Positions 53,704 through 64,000 of a DNA stretch of 64,000 nt are shown one piece after another (position 1 is the first letter of the stretch; each line of letters starts with the position of its first letter). Origin of the DNA: Epithemia pelagica (Eukaryota > Bacillariophyta > Bacillariophyceae > Surirellales > Surirellaceae); NCBI GenBank assembly GCA_946965045.2, contig OX337235.1:372001-436000 (forward strand). Direction: 5' to 3'. Position numbers and translations under genes: made by a program. The notes under the pieces are model-generated. The model did not search any database and was not told the DNA's origin. It saw only the letters and a list, made by a program, of their open reading frames with translations.

Positions 53704-55909
53704 GGTGAATGTACTTGTTTTTTAAAATCGGTGCAAAGACTTAACATTCTGCTGGTGCGATGGAGGCTTTTTGGTTTTGCCGTTCGGGAAATTGTGAGCA
53801 AAGTGAGAGATCTGGAATTTGGAGTGATGTGGGTCCACAAGGCCACGTGTCGTCTGAGTGGGAGTACAGCGCAAACATTTCATTGGAACGTTACCTAGTG
53901 TTGATAGCGTCTCGGTCACGGGAAGTGAGATGTGACCCATGCATCTATCCAGATTTGTTTGGCGTGTTTTGGTAGTGGAAGAATCTCATGAGAATGTTTT
54001 CCTCTATTAGTCGACACAGCATTGAGATCTGATTGGCTGTTTACGTCGTTAGTAGGGCAAGTCCTTAGGCCGGCTGCGTCCTTAATGTGTGTTGTCGGTT
54101 GGATCTTGTGGGTTGTCGTTTTCTCGCTGGCTTTGATTGATTTTTTCGATGCAGCGTGGTCTATACACAAACTAACAACTAACACTCTCAACGAAAAAAG
54201 GAGAACAACTATACGAACACGAGTATGTTTCCAGATTCCCGAACATCATCATCCTTTTTGGCTCCTTGATGCCATTGGTGGAATAGACCCAGTCTACTTG
54301 CTCCATATGCTCAAGTGGCTCTCGAGAGTGTATTCCCGATTGTGGAATTTATTTCTCCGCCCCCCCCGCCTTGCACTCAACCCAATCCTCGCTCCCCGTA
54401 AATAAAAGGGGGAGGAATCCCATGGATAGGGATAGCATTGATAGTAGGAATTGATGATTGATGAATAGGAGTAGCAGTGGAGGGAGTATTTTTGCTATCG
54501 TTCGTCGCAAAGGCGCTCCTAGAGAGTTTCTCATCATGGTCAAGACACATTGTTGAAAAGCGTTCTATCTCATGAGAAAGATTGACGGACTCCGCCATAT
54601 GTCTTTAAAGTTCAATACATCCTATACTTTTATTTGGAGAAGACAATGTAACCATTTTATATTAAACGGAGCTGTGTCAAACTGAGGGCATTGTCGTCGT
54701 TTCGAGAATCGTAAGGTAGCTATGGTGAATCGTTGTTGCAGCCGCCGATAGAACACGAGACAAATGCCCCTATCCAACGACGAGCAACGTTAAGGCATAG
54801 TGTACACGATGCAACCCAGCTGTGACGCGATCAGGTAATTCTTCGTAACGTAAACTATTTAGCGGCGCAAACGTCGTGATGGTTGCCTTAAACGAGACGA
54901 GGATGGTGCTGTCATTGTGCTTGTGGCTGTACGGATGGTTGCCACAGTACCAGTACGATGATTTATTCGTCATTGCCCCCTCCACCCTCTCCCCCGTCGT
55001 TGTTGATAGAGGCGTCTCTTGTATTTGGAAAACCATTACTCCTCAATGCGACAATTGTCGTGGCCTTCGTAGAATCAGTAATGGGAATCAACACATAGAA
55101 GCTCCACAGTAGACCAAAAAAATACAGTGATATCGACGAGCTCGTCGCCTAATATGTTCTTTTGGGTTCATGCTATCTTCCAGCTATCCATGCTACCCCT
55201 ATTCTCCACCCTTCTGTATCGGTGTGCATAATGTGGGGGAGAGGGGGGAACATAATCATAAATCATATTCAGGGAACACGGGAATAGATGACCAATCAGC
55301 CAATCACAGCAGCCTGATAATTTACGACCAATGAGCATTCGGTCTTTTCCACCAATGGTATCAAGTATATCAAAGAGCCAGAACCTCCGGGACGGGGATG
55401 GACGAACACCTTTGTAGTTGTAGATCTCTTTTTGCTGGGAGACTGCTGGTTGTGTCTACTCGTAGGGTCTAGACGACGCTATATCTGAACAACCAATAAA
55501 AACCAACGAGAAAATGTCAGCACACAAGGTCCATCCAACAAAAAGAACGCATCCGGTTTCAAGTCCTTGCCCTACTTACGAGGCGCTCCTCAATCCTAAA
55601 CCACCAATCCGATCGCAACGGTGTATATCGACTTAAAGAGGAAACATTCCACTGCGATTCGCCCACTATAACGAAATGTGCCAATCCAAACTCATGCATT
55701 GAAAGGCAAACACGACCACGCCTTACTGGGCCCCTTGTCCCAATGTGTTTTCTTTTTTATCCCATTGTTCCCATCGAGACTCTGTCTCCGCCCTCCTCAA
55801 AATTCCATCTCTCACTTTGCTCACAATTTTACAAATTGCCAAAAAGCCTCCATCGCACCAGCAGAACGTTAAGTCTTTGCACCGATTTTAAAAAACAAGT
55901 ACATTCACC
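53704..55909. other. Spacer of the large palindrome, copy of 30344-32545
   Basis: Same content as the S1/S2 spacer, with few changes: S promoter arms at both ends and an orphan NTPase 5' fragment at 54968-55126. No gene. Confidence 0.55.
54968..55126 (-). pseudogene. Orphan 5' fragment of a CRN-RHS NTPase gene (second copy)
   Basis: Direct copy of 31597-31755, duplicated together with the spacer. Confidence 0.7.
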
Positions 55910-56937
55910 ATGAAGCTTTCTCTTGCTGCTCTCACCATGCTCTTCTCTTCGGCTGCCGCGACTTTAGCTTGCGTGCTGCCTTTCAAGAAATGGTTGCCAG
56001 TGCCTCGACAGAATCGTACAATGCTCGCATTGTCGTGGGTGGTCTTTCGGACATGGTCTCGGACGAGGAAGCCAACTTTATTACCAAGCAAGCTCAGGCA
56101 GCATACAACCAGGCCTTTGGTTTCGACAAGGCGGGCCAAAAGTTGGGCGATATCAAGACTCAAGGCTTCTCCACCATTCCTTCCGACTCCTTCTGGTGGA
56201 CACCCAGCAGTACTTCGCTTGTAAAGAATAGCCAGGAAGAAGCTGCCTTTATCAATGCTCAAGTCGATGTCTTTTATTACAAGGACAGTGTGTTGGGTGC
56301 CAAGGCCGATCTTGGTCTTCTTCACGAACAGTTGCAATATGACTTGTGCGACCGTCTTCAAAAGTCCTCCTATGTCAATTTAGTTCATGCCAAGGACTGT
56401 ACCTTTTCCTTTTTGGAACACACTGGCTTGAACACCATTGGACCCGTCGAAACGGCCTATGGACATGGCGAAATCACCGAGGCCCAGCTCACCTTGATTG
56501 GCTTGCCCCACGAATTGTCGGACCATGACAATCAAACTCTCAACCAAGTGGTTCTCAAGGCCCACAACCAAGCCTTTAGCAACTCCGCCTTGTCTCTGGG
56601 GTTGTTCCAAACCGTTGCCGATATTGCTGTTGGTGGTCACCAAGGGTGGTTGGACGGTTCTTGTGGATTGTGCTGCCCCTACGATGACGATGATCCACGA
56701 TGCTGCTGCAATGCCAAGGCCGATGAGGCTACCATTGTCGTTGCCCGTGTTGCTGCTGCCGCTGGTCCCATTGAACAAGTCAGTTACCGCCATGCCAAGA
56801 TTTCGCACGGTGACTTTGAAGACTTTGTTTGCTTTGAACTTCGTCAAAGTGGCAGTGCCACCTTTGAACATGTCCACGATTGTACCTTCAACTTTGTGTA
56901 CAACCCCGTTGGCAAGGCCTTGACCAAGGCCAATTAA
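55910..56937 (+). pseudogene. Secreted protein S (copy S4) with one-base deletion
   Basis: ATG at 55910 with the same signal peptide, but GCCGCCGAC of S2 is GCCGCGAC here (near 55957-55964). This shifts the frame at the signal-peptide cleavage region; the remaining 322 codons (from 55969) are open in the original frame and end correctly at 56937. Translation from the first ATG would end after 104 codons. Confidence 0.8.
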
Positions 56938-57265
56938 GTTTGGGCATTGCAGTATATGCATGTTTCGTTGAGTGGAGACACGTTGAGCCCTGCTCCGGTT
57001 TGCGATGCAGCATCCTGAAAATAGGATGGAGAGTTAAGCATATACATATAATAGAACGGGAAAAAGCATCCATAGCGGCCTTTTTTTTTATTGCGCGCAA
57101 GCTCGCACACAAATACATTTTCTGGTGCGTTTGGTAGGATCCACACGCGTTCGTTTCGATATAGTGTAGATACGTGTCTTAAGGTAGAATTCATCCGTCA
57201 TGGCTCTTTTTTGGTGTGGCAAAAGTCTTTCTTTTGTGTGTCTACTTTTGTGTGTTTGTTTTTTC

Positions 57266-57969
57266 TCAAGCTCCTAGTTGTCGATGGTTATTCTTCTTCT
57301 TGTTGTGAGACGAATGGCGTGGCAAGCGGGAGGAGAATGGTTGCGCACCACCTCCGCGACGTGTCGTTGGGAACGGATCACTCCACGCCGCCTTTTGAAA
57401 CCGATACAAGAGGAATTGATTGGTTATATCATGGCGAATGTCCACCCGTTGCCACAAGTAGGGTTTCCTGTAATGGGATGGCGAGGCGTTCGCGTCAGAA
57501 TCGTTGTAGATTGGGTGGAAGACGATGATAATGACATGGATGTCAAGGGTTGATAATTGCGATACGTGTTTTGGATTGTCGGTATCATCCTCATGGTCGG
57601 AAGTGGATTGAATGAGATTTTCTTGTTCCAACACGGGCAACAAGAATTCGGGTTGCGACAGGGACCAGATACAATAAATACCCATTGGGTTTCAAGACGC
57701 GATGGACAGCTCGAAAAATTTCGTGCACGTGTTTCGATCGTCCATCGTGTGATGGGCATAGGTACGAGACAAACGGATCCATCAATCCCTTGTCCAGTAC
57801 GGCGAGAATCGAATTTTCCTGGAAATACTCGACAGTTTTACAATGTGCGGACTGCAATCGACTTGAATCACCATTCGTCGTTGTCGTCCTTATCCAAGAG
57901 AGGGTAACTTAGGGGGGCACCGATAAGGAAAGTTTCAAATTGGCCAACGACCAATAACGACCAACGCTT
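57266..57969 (-). pseudogene. Methyltransferase pseudogene psi-M3
   Basis: Direct copy of psi-M1 at an offset of 23366 bp, with the same internal deletion and broken frames. Confidence 0.8.
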
Positions 57970-58042
57970 TATGCAAAAAGTAGAAATGGCGAGGTGGTAT
58001 GCTCTCTTGTTCTTCTTTTTTACTGCAATAGGAGAAGAGTAT

Positions 58043-60355
58043 TTAGATGTCATTTTCTTGCAAGGCGTCCTCAAAGTCCTTTGCGATCTCTTGCAAAAAC
58101 TCGGATGATGGGATCTGCTTCAGTGTCTCGTCTCGCAGCAACCGCTCAAAGCTTTTTCCACTTCCCAATGCAACGTCTGAATGAGACACCATGACCTCCG
58201 ACTTTTCCCCTCCTCCACGAGTCGAAGAAGCGGCGAGCTTGGTCGCTCCAAAACGGTCATTGGCAGGCACTTCGATTATAAATGTCGAAATTGAACCACG
58301 GGAGAAATTCATACCAGGGCCGGGGTTTTGCGATGGATCCTTGAGGCCAATCAGTAAGAGAATACACAACCCAGTTTCAATGCCAGCGCCCTTAAACACC
58401 TTTTCCATGGCGCTGAGTGCACTCTGGCGTTGCTCGGGAGTGTAAGATAGTCGATTCTTTACACTCACTAGCATGGGACAATAGTGATCATGATTATTGT
58501 GTTTGTATCGCACAGGTATCACCAGGTCGTAAGCTGGGCAAGAGGCATATGCATAGGATGCCCTTGCACTTCGATACCAGTGCTCCAAAAGGCCACTCTC
58601 CTGCAGTTCTTTTAGGCTGTAACGCAAGTAATTACGACACACTTGGATGAAATTGACGCTTGCTTCTCCAGTGCTATCAACGCTAGATGAATCATCATCG
58701 TTGCCTTGCAGTCTTTTGATAAATTTCTCGAGTGGAACAGAGAGTTGTAACAGATCTTGTGATTTTTCCCAGCGCAACTCGTCTCCACAAGCTAGCATGT
58801 AAAAAGCAGCCGCGACTTGACCAACATCTCCCTTTTCAGGACGACACAATGCAGACGTATACATCTTGATGGCAAATTCGGACCAGAAAGAAGGAGGTTG
58901 AGAAAAGGCGCCAAAAGACTCGCAGTTCTCAATCATTTGGGACATGGCAAGCCATGCGCATACCGGATCCGGAAGGTACGCAATATCTGCGACAGATGGT
59001 TGTTCCGGGTCAAAATGAGTGAGATGGGCATACCCCCAAGCCACTTGTTTTGACGCAAGATCAAATGAAACTTGGCCCAATGGCAGACGAGCTGCCAAAA
59101 TTGAAAAACATGAACTCACGTTTTCCAATTCAATCTTGTAGGTCCCAACTTTCATCCGAAGCAAAATTGAGTCCAACGCATCTTTCAAATCACCCTTTAG
59201 ATGCATCCGAGCGAACAACGGGCGCCCATATTGAACTGCAACATCAAACTCTGTAGAAGATTCTTTATCGAATTCGGAACCATTGGTGATTGAAACAAGT
59301 CCATTCGTTGTGATTTCGAAAAATGGAGCATACATTCTTTTGCCTGAGTTGTATGTTGGTCTTACATTTCTTGAGTAGTATGAATTCTGCGGTGGTTCCG
59401 GAAAGTAGTTTGCCAAACTCATGCTTGTTCCTGCAAACACGCCAACAATGTTATGTTCATTTCGTTCTTTTCGAAGCCACCATCGTATGCTTCGAAAATA
59501 AAACCCATCACCATTGTTGATGAGGTGTTGGGACTCGTCAAATAGCAGCACGACCTTTTTCGTTCTTGCCTTCTCTACAAAAGCATCCAACTTCTTCCAC
59601 AGCGTTTCTTGGCCATCTTTGGTGGTTCCAATTATTTTAACGTCCAGAGTGTCGGAGAATATGTCACTGCCCCATGCTAAGTGCGTGACTTCACCATAAT
59701 GGCACAGAATAAGTTCGCAGTGAACGTCGCTTTGATTGTCACTGTTAAACATCTTTTTGCATTCGTGTAGCAATTTGGTCTTGCCAGTTCCACTCGATTG
59801 GATGAGCGGAAAATACGGAGCCATGTACTCGTCTCTTGTGGAGGCTTTCCATTTGAAAAGTTCTTCCACTCGAGCCTTCAACGCATTCAAGTCTCGCTTG
59901 TACAATATTGCGCTGTTTTTGATGTCAAAGTCGATCAAGGCCAGTCTCTGGGATTCATTGGGGGAAAGATCCAAACGAGTTAACTCTCCTGTTGTCAAAA
60001 AGTGTGCCAAGTCAATCTTCAACGACGTTTGTAAATCTTCACGGAAACCAGGAAAATCATTCAAGAATTTGATCGATAGACTTCGAATCGTTTGCATATT
60101 TTCTTGTGACATTTCTGTCTTGAACCAATCGTCTTCCAAGTAGTCACCAAGTGTTTTGCTGTCCTCCGGTGGATTCGGAGAGCTAGCTTTCAAGGTTTGG
60201 CGAGTCTTCCTTACGGTCACTTTTCGGTTCTTTTTAGCTGGGCCGGTTTCGTCATTGCCCCCTCCACCCTCTCCCCCCTCGTTGTTGGTAGAGCCTCCGT
60301 AACTCCTTATTGCGAAAAGAGTTCTATTGTTGTTGTTGCGTTGAGTTGTAGACAC
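58043..60355 (-). CDS. CRN-RHS type P-loop NTPase (copy R4)
   Basis: The longest frame of this subgroup, 770 codons without a break: Asn/Gly-rich start, PAKKNRKV basic patch, LGDYLED, Walker A SSGTGKT, Walker B VVLLFDES, C-terminal DLVIPV ... VSVKNR. The frame begins with GTG at 60355; the ATG used by R1 (MKSNGS) is ATA here, so the true start is unknown and may lie in an upstream exon. A block at about 59860-60110 resembles R1 more than R2 and R3, hinting at gene conversion between subgroups. Confidence 0.7.
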   Translation of the reverse strand: MSTTQRNNNNRTLFAIRSYGGSTNNEGGEGGGGNDETGPAKKNRKVTVRKTRQTLKASSPNPPEDSKTLGDYLEDDWFKTEMSQENMQTIRSLSIKFLNDFPGFREDLQTSLKIDLAHFLTTGELTRLDLSPNESQRLALIDFDIKNSAILYKRDLNALKARVEELFKWKASTRDEYMAPYFPLIQSSGTGKTKLLHECKKMFNSDNQSDVHCELILCHYGEVTHLAWGSDIFSDTLDVKIIGTTKDGQETLWKKLDAFVEKARTKKVVLLFDESQHLINNGDGFYFRSIRWWLRKERNEHNIVGVFAGTSMSLANYFPEPPQNSYYSRNVRPTYNSGKRMYAPFFEITTNGLVSITNGSEFDKESSTEFDVAVQYGRPLFARMHLKGDLKDALDSILLRMKVGTYKIELENVSSCFSILAARLPLGQVSFDLASKQVAWGYAHLTHFDPEQPSVADIAYLPDPVCAWLAMSQMIENCESFGAFSQPPSFWSEFAIKMYTSALCRPEKGDVGQVAAAFYMLACGDELRWEKSQDLLQLSVPLEKFIKRLQGNDDDSSSVDSTGEASVNFIQVCRNYLRYSLKELQESGLLEHWYRSARASYAYASCPAYDLVIPVRYKHNNHDHYCPMLVSVKNRLSYTPEQRQSALSAMEKVFKGAGIETGLCILLLIGLKDPSQNPGPGMNFSRGSISTFIIEVPANDRFGATKLAASSTRGGGEKSEVMVSHSDVALGSGKSFERLLRDETLKQIPSSEFLQEIAKDFEDALQENDI

Positions 60356-60474
60356 AATATAGCAACAAATAAGTTTGTTGTAGCAGAGTTGGATTCGTTG
60401 ATACAGTGCAGTAGACGATCGAGAATGGTCGAATCATTCCGAGTGATAGTACAGCGTATAGTTTGTAATTAGTC

Positions 60475-61507
60475 ATGCCAGAACAAGAATCCATGCCAAG
60501 CCACAGAAACATTAGTCCAAGGAAGAAACATGGTGGAAAAGGATACAAGAGGGACAAACCACTTGTCACCACTCAACAAAACGACGACACCAAATCTTTG
60601 GTACAACCAACTAATACTTACTTTTGTCCTTCCACAAAGGATTGTAGATTGGATCCTGGAAGACAAAAGACCTCAGCAACATGATTCTGGTACGCATACG
60701 CCAAAATCCACTGACCAAGCATCGACGACACAAGTCGTCCACACCGGGAGAAGGAAGAAAACAAAAAGACCATGGTCGATGCCACGGTTTTTGCTTTCGG
60801 GTCATATTTTGGAAGGGGCACAAAACGACCAAAACCGTTTGGGTGGGCCGGGCGATGGTTTGGTCGTGCAGAAGCACAGGCAAGGTACACGGCGGGAGCT
60901 CACGCGAGCCGTCGTCACGATTGGATCGTCACAAAATGGCTCAGACGTGCTCGCATCCATTCCATTGATCCCCCGTCTAAATATCCTTGTATTAAATTTA
61001 ACGTTTGGAACCATGCAAAGAATGATGCCACTGCACGAACAAGCACGATATTCGGGGCTTTTCATTTTGGACCAAAAAACCAAAATAGACTTGAGGGTCT
61101 GGATGGCGTCTGCGTAAGACTGCGCTGGTCGCACTGAACTCATGCAACAATGATAACAAGAGGGGACAAACCGCCGTCGCATTGAAATTAATCCGAAAAA
61201 GTCTCTCTGCAAGAAATGGCAAGAAGGACCACCCATGAACAAGCGGCGTGAGGGACATGCCGGGGCGGTGTACAATGAAGGCATCTACGATATGGGAGGA
61301 TACAATGGGGCTTCTTCAAGCTTGGATTGTGTGGAACGAATGAACGTGAAAGATCTGCTTCATTTTTCTACAAGAACAGAAAACAGCTCGAAGTACATCC
61401 ACTGGAATATATTGATTTGTAAATTATTAGCAGGTCGACATGGATGTTGCGCTCATGTAGTTCAAATTGGCTACATTGTCATAATGGGGGGATTTCACTT
61501 TGAGTAG
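60475..61507 (+). pseudogene. Kelch-repeat gene remnant K3
   Basis: Copy of K1 at an offset of about 23369 bp, with the Kelch blade at 61235-61507 (NKRREGHAGAVYNEG, YDMGGYNG). Head-to-head with R4. Confidence 0.55.
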
Positions 61508-61821
61508 TAACCAGTATAAATGGGCCGAATGGCAGGAAGATACTACCTATCAAGAAAACACGAGTCAGGGAAAGAACAGTTCTCACAGTTTATATACTAC
61601 TCCCACTTGTTGAACCGACATGATTTTGTTGGAGAGTAGTCCAAGGTAGTTGTCTGTGTTTTCGTAGGTTTCTTTCATGGAAAGAGGGAAAGTGAAAGGC
61701 TCGTCCTTTTGCGACGAACTAATCCTGATCAACCACTCCAATTATCTTCTTGCTATGATTGCTGCCCATGTCCCACGAGTCCGCCCCCTTTTAGTTGCAA
61801 CACGGGTAGACTTGTTGTCAA

Positions 61822-62203
61822 AAGTCCTCTCGTATGTCAATTTAGTTCATGCCCAGGACTGTACCTTTTCCTTCTTGGAGCCCGCGAACAACAGTGGACC
61901 TGTCGAAACGCCCTACGGACATGGCGAAATCACCCAAGTCGAGCTCACCTTGATTGGTTTGCCCTTAGAATTGTCGGACCATGACAATCAAATTCTCAAA
62001 TCAAGTGGTCCTCAAGGTCCACAATCAAGCCTTTGGCAAAACATTCAGTGGCTGATATTGCGGTCGGAGGTCACCAACCGTGACAATCAAATTCTCAGCC
62101 GTGTGGTCCTCAACAAGGCCCACAATCAAGCCTTTGGCAACTCCGCCTTGTCTCTTGGTTTGTTCCAAACCGTTGCCAATATTGCTGTTGGGGGTCACCA
62201 AGG
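61822..62203 (+). pseudogene. Partial S gene, 5' piece (copy at second Crypton-like element)
   Basis: Copy of 38448-38829. Here the base change leaves the frame open, so an ORF from 61677 runs through it and 67 bp into the element, ending at 62270 (197 codons). No signal peptide; not expected to be a functional S protein. Confidence 0.75.
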
Positions 62204-63824
62204 TATTGCCCTTCGAGGAGTTACGCCCCGACGAGTGCCCCCGACGAGAAGCATTCCGAGCAGCAAATGATTGCGTCCGAGGGGGGGATGTAATAAAGTA
62301 CGTTGAGTTTTCTAATTGTTTGGAATACATAGGAAAACAGTACCATTGTAAAGAAAGATTACTTACGACAATAAGGAACAATCTAATTAGGACTCACAAA
62401 TATACTTAGAGGTTACTTAGGATCTACGAGTTTCCAAGCAGATAAAGTGGCCGCATTTGTGTGTTGGGCGTTGTGTTTTGTGTTTTCATCATTCGTTTGG
62501 AAAAAGGAAGACCTGACCATGACGAAACCTCCTACGGCCGTTGTCAGCCCCATGCCTTCCAAGGACAAGGGAAATCGTGGCATTGTGTCTTCTCCTATCT
62601 CCATTGCTTCTTCTTCGTCGTCTTTGTCGTCGTGTTCATCGTCTTCGTCGTCTTTATCGTTGTGTTCATCCTCGTCGGACGCCATCTCACTCGCCTTTGT
62701 ACCTTTGGACGGTACCTTCGTTCCAAAGATGGATGAATGCACTGGGAGCAACACCGATGCTCACAGTGTTCATTCCGATCCTTGGTACCTTGCCAAGTTG
62801 GAGAAAATGTAAGTTTGATTGTTGTTTTTCGTCATTGTCGACCAGTCTTCCTTCCTGCAACTCTTCCTTCCTTCCTCTCTTTCTGCGCGCGTGCCCCGCC
62901 TCATCCATTTTTGAATTCGTTGCTGTGTTTACCGTGCAAAACAAACCTCACACTTTTTCTTCCATTGCCATTTTTGCATCCCATTGAAGGAAACAAAAGA
63001 CCATGGCCAAGACTCCGCTCCGCCCCCGTCGATCTAAACGCAAGCTGCTGCTGCAGCAGCCAAGAAGAGGTACCGCGATGAAGAGATAGACGACATTCCT
63101 CGCCCTCCTGTTCGGAAGGTTACAAAGAAGGTTCATCCGAAGAAGAAACTTCCTCCTCCCACCGTTGACAATGGGAAGGAAAACGTTCCTCCTCCTCCTT
63201 GTCACCATCCTCACCCGAAAGAAAGGTAAGTTGTTGGATCATCATTACCGTCGTCTTTTCTGTATGATTGTTGTGTCTGACAAGAATGGCCTCCTCTTTT
63301 TCAGCACCAATGGGAAGAAGGATCGTCCTTCCCTTTTCGACGAGGAAGACGACGACGAAGAAGACGATCGTCTTCCTCCTCTTGTTCCTTATCTTCCGGA
63401 GTAAGTTGAGGATGAGATACTCCCTTCTTTTGTATGATTGTTGTGTCTCACACGAATGTCGTTCTTTCTTTCAGGGACGATGACGATGAAGATGAAGACG
63501 ATTGGTACCACCTGTTGGAAGATACGGACGACGAGGAACCACTGGACGAACATCATCCTCCTGCTGCCATTGGTCCCCCATCTCCACTCGATACACGAAC
63601 CATTGCCATGGCATGCGTCAAGCAGAGACATGTGACCGAAAATGAGGATGGCGAGCTGATGATTGCGGAGTATCAAAAACTCCCCGTGGATGTGCCACAC
63701 ACCAAGGACAGTATTCAGTACTGGAACACCTTTGCTCGCATCAGCGAGGATGTATACGAAGACGAGAACCACAAGTACGACGTTCGCGAGCTCTCGCAGA
63801 ACTCGGAGTCGTTCAACAAGGCCA
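62204..63824 (+). mobile_element. Second, truncated copy of the Crypton-like element
   Basis: Direct copy of 38830-40453. Homology ends abruptly after GTTCAACAAGGCCA at 63824; the recombinase half and right end are absent in the window. Confidence 0.75.
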
Positions 63825-63865
63825 TAGCAGAACTCTCATTGAGAATTCAGAAGGGTAATAGGTAG
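62519..63865 (+). pseudogene. Truncated Crypton-like recombinase gene
   Basis: Exon 1 (ATG 62519) is open here, with TGG where the first copy has TGA. The second exon (ATG 63003) has lost one C near 63041, shifting the frame. Splice signals at the next introns are kept. After 63824 foreign sequence gives a stop at 63865, before the catalytic domain. Confidence 0.75.
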
Positions 63866-64000
63866 TTGGGTAAAAGGCTCGCTGAGCCGACAATCGATCA
63901 CCAACCGATACAACAATCCTCCACGGGTCAGAGAAGAGTTGCAAGTCGAAGTCCGCCGTGGGTTGGGGCAGTCGGTCCACTGATAAGAGGTTAGTCTTAA
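63825..64000. other. Unique sequence after the duplication breakpoint
   Basis: No match to other parts of the window and no gene; too short to classify. Confidence 0.4.

Larger units (their letters stand above)
47190..53826. repeat. Inverted module (partial S, K2, R3, psi-M2, S3)
   Basis: Reverse complement of 32428-38640 (coordinate sums about 86240-86249) and of 55798-61990 (sums about 109608-109614). With the latter it forms a palindrome with a 2-kb spacer. Confidence 0.9.
52655..63824. repeat. Direct segmental duplication, copy 2
   Basis: See copy 1. Ends at 63824 inside the Crypton-like gene. Confidence 0.9.

Overview
The window looks like nuclear DNA of a photosynthetic stramenopile, most likely a pennate diatom (inference). 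Grounds: short GT-AG introns of about 70-120 bp, long Gln/Thr/Asn/Ser-rich low-complexity coding stretches, an EDR2_C (DUF1336) protein, a DUF6824-like protein, CRN-RHS type NTPases, a piggyBac transposon and a Crypton-like tyrosine recombinase. No rRNA, tRNA, CRISPR array or bacterial operon was recognised.

Region 1 (1-28.5 kb) is a large inverted duplication. The arms 1-7.0 kb and 21.3-28.2 kb each carry a CRN-RHS type P-loop NTPase gene (4042-6441 minus; 21839-24235 plus) and a DUF6824-like low-complexity gene (1-2539 minus, cut by the window edge; 25636-28536 plus). The 14 kb between the arms is single-copy: a Ser/Arg-rich gene whose frame changes inside (7545-9922 minus), a 4.87-kb piggyBac element with exact TTAA flanks and terminal inverted repeats (10458-15336), an EDR2_C gene with one intron (15857-18822 plus) and an ankyrin-like gene (20092-21000 plus).

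Region 2 (29.3-64 kb) is built from copies of a few sequences: a secreted two-lobed 342-residue protein (called S here), a CRN-RHS NTPase (R), a Kelch remnant (K), and a methyltransferase pseudogene (psi-M). The order S / psi-M / R / K / partial S occurs three times: 32.4-38.8 kb, inverted at 47.2-53.8 kb, and 55.8-62.2 kb. The last two make a palindrome with arms of about 6.2 kb around a 2-kb spacer. In addition 29.3-40.45 kb is repeated directly at 52.65-63.82 kb, at an offset of about 23.37 kb. Between the first two modules lie a Crypton-like multi-exon element inserted in an S copy and flanked by an identical 98-bp direct repeat (38.7-43.3 kb), and a divergent pair of intact eEF1A-lysine-methyltransferase-like genes (43.9-47.0 kb). 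The second of these is the parent of the three psi-M copies.

Co-working of genes cannot be claimed beyond this layout. The shared theme is a rearrangement-prone accessory locus in which NTPase/nuclease-like and secreted-protein genes are amplified together with transposons, several copies being broken by single-base changes.
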